Assembly: GCF_900699765.1 (NCBI RefSeq)
Contig: NZ_CAADHO010000006.1
Location: 1-64,000 of the forward strand
Origin: Desulfoluna butyratoxydans
GTDB taxonomy: Bacteria; Desulfobacterota; Desulfobacteria; Desulfobacterales; Desulfolunaceae
DNA length: 64,000 nucleotides
Direction: 5' to 3'
This document shows, in pieces, positions 30,310 through 39,449 of the stretch. The notes under the pieces are model-generated. The model did not search any database. It saw nothing but the letters and a program-made list of their open reading frames with translations, and was not told the DNA's origin. Every line of letters starts with the position of its first letter. Position 1 is the stretch's first letter. Position numbers and translations under genes: made by a program.

Positions 30310-31443
30310 TCAAGGCAGCGGGGGCGGCCCGTCTTCCAGGAGGAGCCTGAGCTCCTGGAGATCGACGGCCTTTTCCCAGCCTTCCATGCCTTTGCGCCAG
30401 ACCAGGGTCTCTTTGGTAACCGCCTTGTCCCGGATCATCTCGTGGATGATCTTGGGGGAAAAGGGGCCCTTTTGCTCCCCGCCGATGCCCAGGTAATACG
30501 TGATGGCTTCCTGGCGGGGCAACGGGGGCGGGACGGCGGCGCCGGAGGAGGGCGGGGCCGCCGCAGGCTGGCTGGCCTGGGATGCCTGGTCGGCCATGGT
30601 CCGGGTCATCTGGTTGGCCATGGCAAAGCCCATGCCCATGCCCACCCCTGCCGAGGCATCCCCCGAGGGGTTTTCCGCGGCTTTTTCCAGGGCGTTGGCG
30701 GCCTGAAACTTGGTGTAGGCGTCCAGATCCCCCACGATGCCCATGCTGGTGCGCTTGTCCAGGGCCTCTTCCACGGCCTTGGGCAGGGCGATGTTTTCGA
30801 TGAGGAGCTTGGTGAGGTCCAGGCCGTAGGCGGAAAACTCTCCGGCAAGCTTGGCGGTGACCCAGGCAGAGAGCTCGTTGTAGTTGGCCGCCAGGTCCAG
30901 CACCGGGATCTTGCTTTCGGCCAGGAGGTCGGCAAAGCGGGTGATGACCATGCTGGTGAGCTGGCCGGTGATCTCCTCCACGGTGAAGTGCCCCTCGGTG
31001 CCGGCGATCTCCGTGATGAAGGCCTTGGGGTCAGAGACCCGGACCACGTAGGTACCGAAGGAGCGAAGGCGCACCGGGCCGAATTCGGGGTCCCGCAGGG
31101 TGATGGGCTTTTTGGTGCCCCACTTGATGTCCGTGAAGTTTCGGGTGCTTAAGAAGTAGACTTCGGCTTTAAAGGGGCTGTCAAAGCCGTGATACCACTT
31201 CTGCAAGGTGGTGAGGACGGGCAGGTTGCGGGTGGTGAGACTGTAAAGCCCCGGCCCGAAGACATCGGCGATGCGGCCTTCGCTGACAAAGACCGCGGCC
31301 TGGGACTCCCGGACGGTGAGCTTGGCCCCGTACTTGATTTCGTTCTGGTACCGCGGGAACCGCCACACCATGGTGTCCCCGGAGTCGTCCAGCCAGTCGA
31401 TGACATCGACCAGTTCACCTTTCAGCTTGTCCCAAAGAGCCAT
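30310..31443 (-). CDS. SPFH/Band 7 domain protein with C-terminal GYF_2-like domain
   Basis: 377 residues. The SPFH-type domain occupies about 15-240 (ESQAAVFVSEGRIADVFGPG, TFGTYVV-like SFGTYVVRVSDPKAF). A Gly/Met-rich linker (GVGMGMGFAMANQMT) and Ala/Pro stretch follow. Residues about 325-375 (YYLGIGGEQKGPFS ... LVWRKGMEGWEKA) fit a GYF_2-type domain. This resembles the YdjI/virion-core-like bacterial family, which lacks a membrane anchor. The start ATG at 31443 is preceded by AGGAGG; upstream in-frame codons lack a ribosome binding site. It is paired with the zinc-ribbon gene. Function is unknown. Confidence 0.85.
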   Translation of the reverse strand: MALWDKLKGELVDVIDWLDDSGDTMVWRFPRYQNEIKYGAKLTVRESQAAVFVSEGRIADVFGPGLYSLTTRNLPVLTTLQKWYHGFDSPFKAEVYFLSTRNFTDIKWGTKKPITLRDPEFGPVRLRSFGTYVVRVSDPKAFITEIAGTEGHFTVEEITGQLTSMVITRFADLLAESKIPVLDLAANYNELSAWVTAKLAGEFSAYGLDLTKLLIENIALPKAVEEALDKRTSMGIVGDLDAYTKFQAANALEKAAENPSGDASAGVGMGMGFAMANQMTRTMADQASQASQPAAAPPSSGAAVPPPLPRQEAITYYLGIGGEQKGPFSPKIIHEMIRDKAVTKETLVWRKGMEGWEKAVDLQELRLLLEDGPPPLP

Positions 31444-31575
31444 GTGGGTCCTCCTTCCTCGTGATGGGGCCGTCATGCGGCCGGTTACGGAGCCGGGAAC
31501 GTGTGCGCCTTATTTCATATGTCGGATAAAGGCGCATCGGACTTTAAACGTGCCGTAACTCTTCAGCTTATGTTT

Positions 31576-31599
31576 GCCTCCGGCGGCCCTGCCGGAGGC
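31576..31599. repeat. GC-rich palindrome of the CCTCCGGCGGC family (short form)
   Basis: GCCTCCGGC and GCCGGAGGC flank GCCCTT-like loop bases (GGCCCT) to give a 9-bp stem. It is near the stop of the DUF2914 gene. The same short form occurs at 62347. Confidence 0.8.
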
Positions 31600-31613
31600 A
31601 GGCTGAATAGTTA

Positions 31614-31651
31614 CCACGTGTCTCCGGTTGTGTCCGGCCGGAGGCACGTGG
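31614..31651 (-). terminator. long hairpin after the DUF2914 gene
   Basis: CCACGTGTCTCCGG pairs with CCGGAGGCACGTGG at 13 of 14 positions around a 10-base loop. It lies 15 bases past the stop of the DUF2914 gene. There is no T tract, so it may act as an RNA 3'-end stabiliser rather than a classic terminator. Confidence 0.55.
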
Positions 31652-31665
31652 TGTCCACCGCTTGG

Positions 31666-32262
31666 CTATTCCACGGAAAAATCGGTCTGGGCCAGCAGGG
31701 TTCCGTCCTCGGCCAGGATTTCAACACGCCAGGGCGCAGGAAGGGCAGGGCTCATGGCCTTGGAACTCCAGGTACGCCAGGACGCGGAGGCGCCGATGGT
31801 CAGGGGCACTTCGGCCACGCGCTCACCGTCACGGTACCAGACATGGGTGATGGTGGTGGGCTCGGGCGAGACAATGCGGCTGTGGCAGAACAGGCGCGGG
31901 GTGTCCGTGGAGAAGAGGGTCCCGGTCTCAACGGGCTCACGTTCCACAATGTTTGTCGCGATGACCATCTCCGAGACACTCACAAGGATGGGGATGTTTT
32001 GCTCTTCGGCCGGTTCCATGTCTGCGGCGGTATCAAGGTCCTCGGAGGTCATGGGCTCCGGGGGCAGAGGGACGGCCTCAGTCTCAACATCGGCTTCAGC
32101 GTCGGCGTCAACGGCCGTGGACTGAGGGGTGGTGTCGGACTGGGCCGTGAAGATCGCCTCGCCTGGGTTGGCGTCGTCCAGGGTGGGCGCGGCGGAGGCA
32201 AACGAGCCGACAAAGCACAGGGAAAAAACGGCAATGAGAAGCGGTGTAAACAATTTCAACAT
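31666..32262 (-). CDS. exported DUF2914-type protein
   Basis: 198 residues. The signal peptide MLKLFTPLLIAVFSLCFVG ends at ASA (residue about 24). An acidic, Ala/Pro-rich linker covers 25-90. The C-terminal domain (about 95-195: SEMVIATNIVEREPV, ITHVWYRDGERVAEVPLTIG, WRVEILAEDGTLLAQTDF) matches the DUF2914 family, usually periplasmic. The ATG at 32262 has AAGGAAAG upstream; longer in-frame forms would bury the signal peptide. Function is unknown. It is 54 bases downstream of the selenoprotein candidate and may share its transcript. Confidence 0.82.
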   Translation of the reverse strand: MLKLFTPLLIAVFSLCFVGSFASAAPTLDDANPGEAIFTAQSDTTPQSTAVDADAEADVETEAVPLPPEPMTSEDLDTAADMEPAEEQNIPILVSVSEMVIATNIVEREPVETGTLFSTDTPRLFCHSRIVSPEPTTITHVWYRDGERVAEVPLTIGASASWRTWSSKAMSPALPAPWRVEILAEDGTLLAQTDFSVE

Positions 32263-32316
32263 GTTTCTTTCCTTTCGACTGGGATGCCAGGGGAGGGGGC
32301 CCCAAGGCATCGGGTT

Positions 32317-32655
32317 CTATGGAGCGAAGGTTGCCTTATAGTAATCTTCGTGAAATCCCACCACAATCCGGTCTTTCAACCTGAGGGTGGGGGCGCGCAG
32401 GTTGCCGGACGGCCCCATGGCCGCCTTGAGGATGGCCTCTTTGTTCTCGTCGCCGGCCTGCCACTCCGTCACCTTTTTACCCCGGGCCGTGACCACAAGG
32501 GGGCGTGTTGAGAGGATGGCCCAGGCTGCATCGGCGTCAATGCGCTCTTTTCGCGCATCCACGACCTCTTTGGGGGCGAGGTTCAGGGGCCCAAGAAACT
32601 CCTGGGTCTTGGTGCAGGACGTTCAGCCTTTTCGAAGGTATGCCCATTCAATCAT
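32317..32655 (-). CDS. candidate selenoprotein, ArsC/Spx-like thioredoxin fold (UTSC motif)
   Basis: A 112-residue frame from ATG 32655 to TAG 32317 is interrupted only by one TGA at 32625-32623 (codon 11). Read as selenocysteine it gives MIEWAYLRKG-U-TSCTKTQEF, that is U11-x-x-C14 exactly where ArsC-like proteins carry CxxC or CxxS. The rest matches the ArsC-like fold: VVDARKERIDADAAW and MGPSGNLRAPTLRLKDRIV (cis-Pro). The ATG is preceded by AAGGAG at ideal spacing, and reading continues in frame past TGA with full conservation. A bacterial SECIS-type hairpin follows the TGA. A start after the TGA (GTG 32562) would lose the active site. A mutated Cys codon or sequencing error is the alternative. 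Confidence 0.82.
32591..32612 (-). promoter_or_regulatory. putative bacterial SECIS hairpin
   Basis: On the coding strand, 10 bases after the TGA, CCAAGA pairs with TCTTGG around the loop CCCAGGAGTT. The stem can extend by GC/GC with one bulged A. Distance from UGA, short stem and G residues in the apical loop fit known bacterial SECIS elements, which lie inside the coding region and bind SelB. Confidence 0.65.
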
Positions 32656-32743
32656 GATATGCTCCTTAACGTGATGGTTGGGTGTGACATGTGTGGGAGA
32701 CCCACAGGGTGCCGGAGCAGGAATCTCCGGCGGAAGAGGGGAA

Positions 32744-32772
32744 GGGAAAGCCCTCGGCAGGAGGGCTTTCCC
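32744..32772 (-). terminator. hairpin downstream of the YchJ gene
   Basis: GGGAAAGCCCTC and GAGGGCTTTCCC form a perfect 12-bp stem with a 5-base loop, 25 bases after the YchJ stop. The T tract is imperfect (CCCTTCCCC), so strength is uncertain. It would separate the YchJ transcript from the selenoprotein gene. Confidence 0.65.
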
Positions 32773-32796
32773 GGAATGAAACGGATTACCGCCGTG

Positions 32797-33282
<486 letters not shown>

Positions 33283-33410
33283 GAATTTACTCCTTCAAGT
33301 CTGTATCGTTGCTTCGTCTTTTTGGCCCCTTGTGCATGGGCCGGATCATCACAGGTTACCCTCGTGAGGTCCTATATAAATAAAATGACGCATAAAGTAA
33401 ACGCCCAGCA

Positions 33411-35567
33411 TTATACGGGAGAACCGGCAACGGGCCCCTCCCTGTGCTCGGGCATCTCTTCCAGGGTGGTGACGATGGGGTCCCTCATGATCGCCCTCTT
33501 TGCCTCGGCTGCTGCGGCCGCTGCCTGGGGGAAGACCGCTGAGAGGGCCGCGATGTGGTGCAGGTTGTCGGCGGTGCGCAGGACCAGCCTGGAGAGATCT
33601 CCTTCCTGAAGGCCGGAGAACCTCACCACATCGTTCCACGGGGTGCCCGAGGCCCAGAGGTACAGGGTGGCTGCCGGGTGGAGGTAGAGAAAGGGGACGT
33701 TGAATCCCCAGTCCAGCATCTCCCGGGCAAAGGGGGTGAGCCCTTTTCTGATGGTGAGGAAGGTGCGGATGAGCTCTTTGGGCAGGGCGCTCCGGTCAAT
33801 GCTCTCGTCGTCCCGCTCCCTCTCGTTTACAAAGGAGGCCACCATGGCCGTCATGAGGGCCGGGTCTTCGGGGAAGAGCTTCAGGCGGAAGCACTCGCCC
33901 ACCAGAAGGGGCGAGTCGATGCGCAGGCGGGAAGCCCACTCCCCGTCGGCGGTGAGGCGGTTGTCGTCGTCCACGAACCCCTTGAACTTCAAAAATTCCA
34001 GGTGGAGGGTGAAATCCTCCCAGAGACGCCTGTTGTTTCGGCCTCTGCCCCGCTTTTTCTCCAGCAGGAAGGAGGCAAAGGATTTGTCCAGGAGCCCTTC
34101 GATCTGGTGGGGGCTGTGGGAGAGCAACAGGTTCAGCACCATGGAGAAGTTGATGCGGATCTGGCTCTCCACGCGTTCGGGGGCCTGGTTGGTGAGGCGC
34201 GCCAGGTGCCGGAGGTCGTTGAACTTGCCGGGCAGGATCACGGCAAAGCCTACCTTGTCCTTGCCACGCCGTCCGGCTCGGCCCGTCATCTGGTTGTATT
34301 CGGAAGAAGACAGGGGCATGAACTCCACGCCGTTGTAACGGTCCGAGTTCATGATCACCACGCTCCGGGCGGGGAAGTTCACCCCGGCGGCCACGGTGCT
34401 GGTGGCGAACATGGCGTCTAAGAGCCCTTCGTTCATGAGGGTCTCGATGACGATCTTCCAGCCCGGGAGCTGCCCGCTGTGGTGGGCGCCCACGGCCAGG
34501 TGCTCCAAATGGTAGCGCTGCTTGTGGCGACTGAGATGGGGGTGGGCCGTCAGGATCTCCTCCACACGCTGGGAGAGAAGATCGGCTCGGGCCGGGTCCC
34601 CGGCCAGGATTTCACCGGAGCAGAGCTCCAGGGCTCCGTTGCAGTCGGCCCGGGACTTCATGAAGAAGATGGCGGGCAGCAGCCGGTATTTTTTCAGGAC
34701 CTTCATGATCTCGCCCATGGGGGGCAACCGGTTGGGGGGCGCCAGAATGGGGGGATTGTCCTGGTTGACGTAGGCGTTGACCTTTTTATACAGCCCCACG
34801 CTTCCCCTGCTCCCCTTCTGGCTTACCAGGGGAAAGAGGGTGCCCGAGGGGTGAAAAAACAGGGGGTGCAGAGGCACGCTGCGCTTGGTCTCTTCGATGA
34901 CCTGGACCTCCCGGCCCCTTAAGTCGGTGAGCCAGTCCGCGATCTGGCGGGCATTGCCCACGGTGGCCGAGAGCAACAGCAGGGGAATCCGTGAGGGCAG
35001 GTAGATCATCACCTCTTCCCAGACCACGCCGCGGTCGGCGTCCCCCAGGTAGTGGGCTTCGTCCATGACCACCAGGTCGGTGGTGAGGTCCCGGCCGGTG
35101 TGCATGGCATCGTAGAGCTGGTTCCTCAGGATCTCGGTGGTGCCCACGATGATGGGGGCGTCCGGGTTGTCCTTGATGTCGCCCGTGAGGATCCCCACGC
35201 TCCCTTTGCCGAAGAGATCGCAGAAACGGCTGAAGATGGTGTTGGTCAGGGCCTTTAAGGGCGTGGCGTACCAGCACCGCTCTCCCCGCTCCAGGGCACC
35301 CATGATGACCTGCTCGGCAATCCAGGTTTTGCCCGACCCCGTGGGGGCCGTGACCAGGCAATCCCCATGACGAACCGCCTCCACCGCTTCCAGCTGAAAT
35401 CGGTCCGGAGAAAAAGGACGGGCCTCCGGGGTGCCTATCTGCTCAAAAATGGGTTTCAGCCGCGCATCGGAGCCGGCCTTGATGGTGGGTGCGAATTTTT
35501 TTCTGGGCGGCCGGCGGTGTCTCCGGCGCTTGGGGTGGGGACTGCGTCTGTGGTAATTCTGTGTCAT
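33411..35567 (-). CDS. Ski2-like DEAD/DEAH-box helicase
   Basis: 718 residues with a very basic N-terminus (HPKRRRHRRPPRKK) suited to nucleic acid binding. Walker A TAPTGSGKTWIA at 73-84, motif Ia ATPLKALTN, motif II MDEAHYL at 168-174, motif III LLSATVGNA near 205 and motif VI QMTGRAGRRGKDK near 430 define a superfamily 2 helicase closest to the Ski2/Mtr4/Lhr group. The C-terminal 280 residues look like winged-helix and ratchet parts. It may act in RNA processing or repair; the substrate is not evident. It lies upstream of ychJ on the same strand and divergent from the caspase gene. Confidence 0.92.
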   Translation of the reverse strand: MTQNYHRRSPHPKRRRHRRPPRKKFAPTIKAGSDARLKPIFEQIGTPEARPFSPDRFQLEAVEAVRHGDCLVTAPTGSGKTWIAEQVIMGALERGERCWYATPLKALTNTIFSRFCDLFGKGSVGILTGDIKDNPDAPIIVGTTEILRNQLYDAMHTGRDLTTDLVVMDEAHYLGDADRGVVWEEVMIYLPSRIPLLLLSATVGNARQIADWLTDLRGREVQVIEETKRSVPLHPLFFHPSGTLFPLVSQKGSRGSVGLYKKVNAYVNQDNPPILAPPNRLPPMGEIMKVLKKYRLLPAIFFMKSRADCNGALELCSGEILAGDPARADLLSQRVEEILTAHPHLSRHKQRYHLEHLAVGAHHSGQLPGWKIVIETLMNEGLLDAMFATSTVAAGVNFPARSVVIMNSDRYNGVEFMPLSSSEYNQMTGRAGRRGKDKVGFAVILPGKFNDLRHLARLTNQAPERVESQIRINFSMVLNLLLSHSPHQIEGLLDKSFASFLLEKKRGRGRNNRRLWEDFTLHLEFLKFKGFVDDDNRLTADGEWASRLRIDSPLLVGECFRLKLFPEDPALMTAMVASFVNERERDDESIDRSALPKELIRTFLTIRKGLTPFAREMLDWGFNVPFLYLHPAATLYLWASGTPWNDVVRFSGLQEGDLSRLVLRTADNLHHIAALSAVFPQAAAAAAEAKRAIMRDPIVTTLEEMPEHREGPVAGSPV

Positions 35568-35863
35568 AGGGTGAGGTCTCTAACCAGCCATAGGCTATGG
35601 ATACAACGTTTATCATGGATGGCACGCCCGAAGCGTCGGATCGTGTCCGGTTGCGGGCGGCGCTCAAGTCATTTGTTTGCATATTTTTTATCAACAGCCC
35701 ACTTTATCATATCCAGCCGTGTTCTGTACCACCAAAAGTCCCTTGTCATGGCCCGGGCAGTTCAGAAAGGGATGGCGTTTGCCGATACCTAAAAATAGAA
35801 GAGGGGAGGCCCTTGTGTCGGCAAAGGGCTGGTCGTGCGAACCCAAATCGTCTGGAGTGGCTT

Positions 35864-37612
35864 GTGAAACGTGTGTTGCCTGCCTTGGTTGTTCTGTGCC
35901 TTTTAAGCGCCTGTACCCAAAAACGCTTTGCCTTTGAATTCGCCGGGGTGCCTGTTCCAGGACCCGACGGCCCATGCCGCGTGCACGTGGCACAGGAAGG
36001 GGACGGGCAGCCCGGGTTTCGGGTGACGGCGGTGCGGCTTGTGCCGGAGCGGATTGCCAAGACCCGTGTGGAAGCACGGGGCGTAAACCGCTGGGAGATC
36101 CACGGATACGAACCCGACGTCCGGCTGATCCTGGGCAGCGCCCTCTCCACCGTGGCAGGGGTTGTGGTGACCCCGGTTATGTGTGTCAAAGGTCTCTTCA
36201 CGGGCTGGGGGGAGCCCGACGGGGAGGAGGCCATGCGGCAGCGGGTTGTGGACAGCCACCTGCGCTCCTGGCTCTTTATGGGGTACCTGTGGGCCCCGGT
36301 GGACTATGATGTCCTGGATCGGCGCCGGGTCATCCAGGAGACCGGAACCGTCCGCGAACAAAAGGTCTGGGGGGACATCCGGGTAACAGCCATGGACGAT
36401 CAGGGGCGCTCGGTGGAGACCCTGGCCCTGGGAGACGGCCACTATCGCCCGGACGTCACCGATGCCCTCCTTGAATCGCGCACCCTGTATGTGAGCGTCT
36501 CCTGCGAGGGTGACTCCGATGCCCTCTCCCTGGACCTGCTCCCCTGGTACCGAAAACACTATGAGCTTACCCCGAAGGAAGCCGCTGCCTTCGGACGCCT
36601 GGAACCCCATCACCGCCCCTACCTCCTGAAACTCCCCCCGGAGCTGCGCGCTGATTTCCTGGCCCTTTCCACGTCGGAGCGAAACAGGTTTGCAGAGCTG
36701 CTCCCACTTTCAGCCATCCGGGATCCCAGGGCGGTGGACGCAGCCCTGACGGCTGCTGTCGAAGGAGCCCCTCAACCCGTCGCCTCCTTTGACGATGATC
36801 TCCCTGCTCTCCTTAAAGCCAGCAGCACGGTGCAAAGGGATACGCGGAACTGGCTCTTTGCCATGGGCATCGAGGCCTACGACCAGACCGGCCCCATCAC
36901 CTACTCACGCCGCAGCGCAGAGCTCTTTACCCAGGTGGCCATGAAGCGCCTGGGGGTTCCGCCTGAAAACGTCTTTCTCCTGACCGACGACGGGCAAAGC
37001 AACATCCCGGAACTTGCCTCCCGCACCTTTCCTGCCACCGCCGCCTCCATCAAGGACCAGTTTCGCTTTCTCCTGCGGGAGGCAGCCCGGGAAGATCGGA
37101 TTTATCTCTATTACAGCGGTCACGGCCTGCCCTCCCTTACCCAGGACAGCGCCCCCCACCTTCTGGCCCGGGACCAGGCACCGGACTTTGTCCATACCGA
37201 CCCCTTTTTCAGGGTAGACGCCCTGCTGGACGCCCTCTCCCAAAGCCGGGCCACAGAGGCCATCGTGTTTCTGGACAGCTGCTTTACAGGGGGCTCCGAC
37301 GGCTCATCCGCCTTTGGCAACGGCCGGGCCGCCACCCGCCTCGTGCCCAAAGGGATAGAGGTCGATGACCGCCGCATGGCCGTTCTCACCGCCGGAACCG
37401 AACGTCAGTTCTCCAACATGTATCCGGAAAAAGGCCACCGGCTCTTCAGCTACTTTCTCATGAAAGAGCTGTGCCACACCCACCACACCCTGGAGAGCCT
37501 CTTTGAGCGCGTCCACGACCAGACCCGCCGCGTCAGCAGGGCCAGAGGCGGCACGCAACTCCAGGAACCGACCTTGAGGGGCAACGGCCGGTTGAAATTG
37601 CCGGGGAAGTAA
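35864..37612 (+). CDS. caspase-like (C14) lipoprotein
   Basis: 582 residues. The start is GTG 35864, with GGAG six bases upstream, giving MKRVLPALVVLCLLSAC, a lipoprotein signal with the lipid Cys at 17. Residues about 20-300 are a novel-looking envelope domain (LILGSALSTVAGVVVTPVM, RSWLFMGYLWAPVDYDV). Residues about 325-560 are a caspase fold with His420 in YYSGHG and Cys473 in FLDSCFTGG, so the catalytic dyad is intact. Such peptidases usually cut after Arg or Asp in other proteins. Being lipid-anchored, it works in the periplasm or outer membrane. It lies 475 bases upstream of an LPP20/DUF4384-like lipoprotein on the same strand. Confidence 0.9.
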   Translation: MKRVLPALVVLCLLSACTQKRFAFEFAGVPVPGPDGPCRVHVAQEGDGQPGFRVTAVRLVPERIAKTRVEARGVNRWEIHGYEPDVRLILGSALSTVAGVVVTPVMCVKGLFTGWGEPDGEEAMRQRVVDSHLRSWLFMGYLWAPVDYDVLDRRRVIQETGTVREQKVWGDIRVTAMDDQGRSVETLALGDGHYRPDVTDALLESRTLYVSVSCEGDSDALSLDLLPWYRKHYELTPKEAAAFGRLEPHHRPYLLKLPPELRADFLALSTSERNRFAELLPLSAIRDPRAVDAALTAAVEGAPQPVASFDDDLPALLKASSTVQRDTRNWLFAMGIEAYDQTGPITYSRRSAELFTQVAMKRLGVPPENVFLLTDDGQSNIPELASRTFPATAASIKDQFRFLLREAAREDRIYLYYSGHGLPSLTQDSAPHLLARDQAPDFVHTDPFFRVDALLDALSQSRATEAIVFLDSCFTGGSDGSSAFGNGRAATRLVPKGIEVDDRRMAVLTAGTERQFSNMYPEKGHRLFSYFLMKELCHTHHTLESLFERVHDQTRRVSRARGGTQLQEPTLRGNGRLKLPGK

Positions 37613-37657
37613 AAAACTCCTTAGGCCTTCTATGGTTAAAATGGTGGAAAAAGCAGG

Positions 37658-37790
37658 CCTCCGGCGGCCAGGTGGGGGCACCTGGAAACCCTGTGGCGAA
37701 TGCATGAAGTGTCTCGTCACTTGCCCACTGTCGAGGCATTCGCGTGAAGGATGACATCAGGCAACCTGTTTGAGGAGAGGCCTCATTTGG
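37658..37790 (+). repeat. structured repeat, type A, copy 1
   Basis: Box CCTCCGGCGGC (37658-37668), then hairpin CCAGGTG-GGGG-CACCTGG, then AAACCCTGTGGCGAATGC whose GCGAATGC pairs with GCATTCGC at 37736-37743, ending in GAGGAGAGGCCTC. It is the inverted counterpart of the elements at 46318-46470 and 51719-51873. It begins 46 bases after the caspase stop. Confidence 0.82.
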
Positions 37791-37828
37791 TCTTCGGAAA
37801 AAGTAACTATTCAGTTTTAAAAAACAGT

Positions 37829-37910
37829 CTCCGGCGGCAAGGTGTGCCACCTTGAAAGCTGGTTACGGATGCACTTTGTCCCTCGCTTGTCGCGCCGTAG
37901 CCAACCAGCG
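37829..37910 (+). repeat. structured repeat, type B, copy 1
   Basis: Box CTCCGGCGGC, then hairpin AAGGTG-TGC-CACCTT, then GAAAGCTGGTTACGG pairing with CCGT...CAACCAGC. The inner loop TTTGTCCCTCGCTTGT is a diverged form of the conserved loop at 44653. Confidence 0.75.
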
Positions 37911-38011
37911 TTGGTCGAACGGTGTGGCATAGACAAGGGCGTAGGCGGATACCTCGGGCCAAGTTACATCCGTATTTGTGTCGGAAAAAACTTAAAATAT
38001 AGTCTTAAAAT

Positions 38012-38062
38012 CTGTTTGTTAAACTTTTCAAAAGTTTAGCCCCCGGCAGGGCCGCCGGAGGC
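38012..38062 (+). repeat. 51-base dispersed repeat, copy 2
   Basis: CTGTTTGTTAAACTTTTC with AAAAGTTTAGCCCCCGGC and the GCCGCCGGAGGC end. The same length as the copies at 17900 and 50037. A T for C change at one arm is matched by an A for G change at the other (TAAACTTTT/AAAAGTTTA), which keeps the hairpin paired. It ends 25 bases before the LPP20/DUF4384-like gene. Confidence 0.85.
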
Positions 38063-38087
38063 TTTTATTAGACTTAGGGCGTGTGTG

Positions 38088-39104
38088 ATGCGTTGTACAG
38101 GATGGATTGCGGGTGTGGTTATTCTGTTGGGTGGTCTCGGTTGCGGCGGGCCTGCCTGGTATGTGAACCGGGACCTTGCGGGGCCCGGGCATGTGCTGGT
38201 GGGGTACGGGCAGGGCGAGACCATGGCGGAAGCCCGGGCGGACGCGGCACGGGAGATTGCCGAGTCCTTGGGAGTCCGGGTCTCGTCCACGGGGGAGGTG
38301 GTGAGGGAGCAGGGATCTGACGGGGCGTCGGGCTCTGCCCGGTTCCGGGTTTCCCTTGTCAGCCGGTTTGTGCTGGACGATCTCACCCCGGTGAAGCACG
38401 GAAAGGCAGGGGGGACACATTTTGTGGCCCTGGCCTATGACAACCGCACGTTCATGCAAAAGCTCAGGGATGGTCGCATGGGGGATCGGGCTTCGGGGTA
38501 CGTTCCTGCCTCCGGGTACAAGGCGAGCCTTCCCTTTTCGTACAGTCTTTCGTTTCTCGGCATTTTTCCCGATGACTACCGTGTGGTGAGGCGGCACGGC
38601 GGATGGGCCATGGCCCTTGAGGGAAACGTCTATCCCATTCCCCCCGAGGATTGGTTCCGGCAGCTTTTTGTGGAAAAGGCCGACAACCAGGGCTTGCGAC
38701 TTGCCGTAACGCCTTCCGGTGTCTTGCGGTCGGGGCGCTGCTATCGGGTGTTTCTCTCCCCGCCCCACCCCACAGGCTACCTCAGCCTCTACCATGTCTC
38801 GGAATCGGGCCAGGCCCTCACCCTCATGGACAACCATCCCGTCACATCGTCTGCCCCCGTTGCTTACCCGGATGAGAGGCACTACTCGGGCCTGGAGGCC
38901 ATTGCAACCGACGGCAACGGAAGCCGGGACATGCTCCTTGCCACCTGGTCCCAGGAGCCCATGGAGTCCCCTGTGACACCGCCCCCGGTGTCCGATACCC
39001 CGTGGCCCGATACGGATGCCCGCACCTTCAGCTACGGCGACCTGCTGGACGCCCTGAAAGATGCCCTCTGGGCGAGCCGGTTTGTGTGGATTCAAGGGTG
39101 GTAG
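38088..39104 (+). CDS. LPP20/DUF4384-like lipoprotein
   Basis: 338 residues. The N-terminus MRCTGWIAGVVILLGGLGC is a lipoprotein-like signal with the Cys at 19, although Gly at -3 is not ideal. Residues about 25-130 match LPP20-type domains (VLVGYGQGETMAEARADAA followed by REIAESLGV). Residues about 200-310 resemble DUF4384 (LAVTPSGVLRSGRCYRVFLS, GYLSLYHVSESGQALTLM). DUF4384 domains often occur with caspase-like peptidases in bacteria, which fits the gene upstream. The start ATG 38088 follows several GTGs; the ribosome binding site is weak. I infer an envelope partner of the caspase lipoprotein. Confidence 0.78.
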   Translation: MRCTGWIAGVVILLGGLGCGGPAWYVNRDLAGPGHVLVGYGQGETMAEARADAAREIAESLGVRVSSTGEVVREQGSDGASGSARFRVSLVSRFVLDDLTPVKHGKAGGTHFVALAYDNRTFMQKLRDGRMGDRASGYVPASGYKASLPFSYSLSFLGIFPDDYRVVRRHGGWAMALEGNVYPIPPEDWFRQLFVEKADNQGLRLAVTPSGVLRSGRCYRVFLSPPHPTGYLSLYHVSESGQALTLMDNHPVTSSAPVAYPDERHYSGLEAIATDGNGSRDMLLATWSQEPMESPVTPPPVSDTPWPDTDARTFSYGDLLDALKDALWASRFVWIQGW

Positions 39105-39449
39105 GTGGCGTTTTTACCTTGGTCTTTCCGATTCGGGAGGCCGCGTCTCTCGAATTGCGGGGGCTCCACTTTCCAGCAAAATACCCTTCCTGTTTTTCCA
39201 ACGCAAAACGGGACACCGCATAGGCTGTGTCCCGTTTCCACAATTGGGCCCTTGCGGGCACCAACCGGCCCATGGCGGGACCGGCTATACAGCGTTGGTG
39301 AGGGCAGCAGCGCCGCCCTCACCGTCCTGATTTCATGCCATCTCAGTACACAGAATCTTTGTGACCATACAGGTTATCCCCTCCCCGGACATCCCCATTT
39401 CTGTCCATATAGCGGGGTGGTGCCAATCTGCCCATATGATCTATAACCC
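39105..39449. other. intergenic region, no gene recognised
   Basis: About 345 bases between convergent genes. AACGGGACACCGCATAGGC and CTGTGTCCCGTT at 39207-39236 form a terminator-like inverted repeat (CGGGACAC/GTGTCCCG). No coding sequence is supported. Confidence 0.45.

Noticed and set aside
32317..32562. Short 81-residue protein starting after the TGA
   Set aside because: It lacks the active-site half of the fold and a ribosome binding site; coding continues upstream through the TGA.
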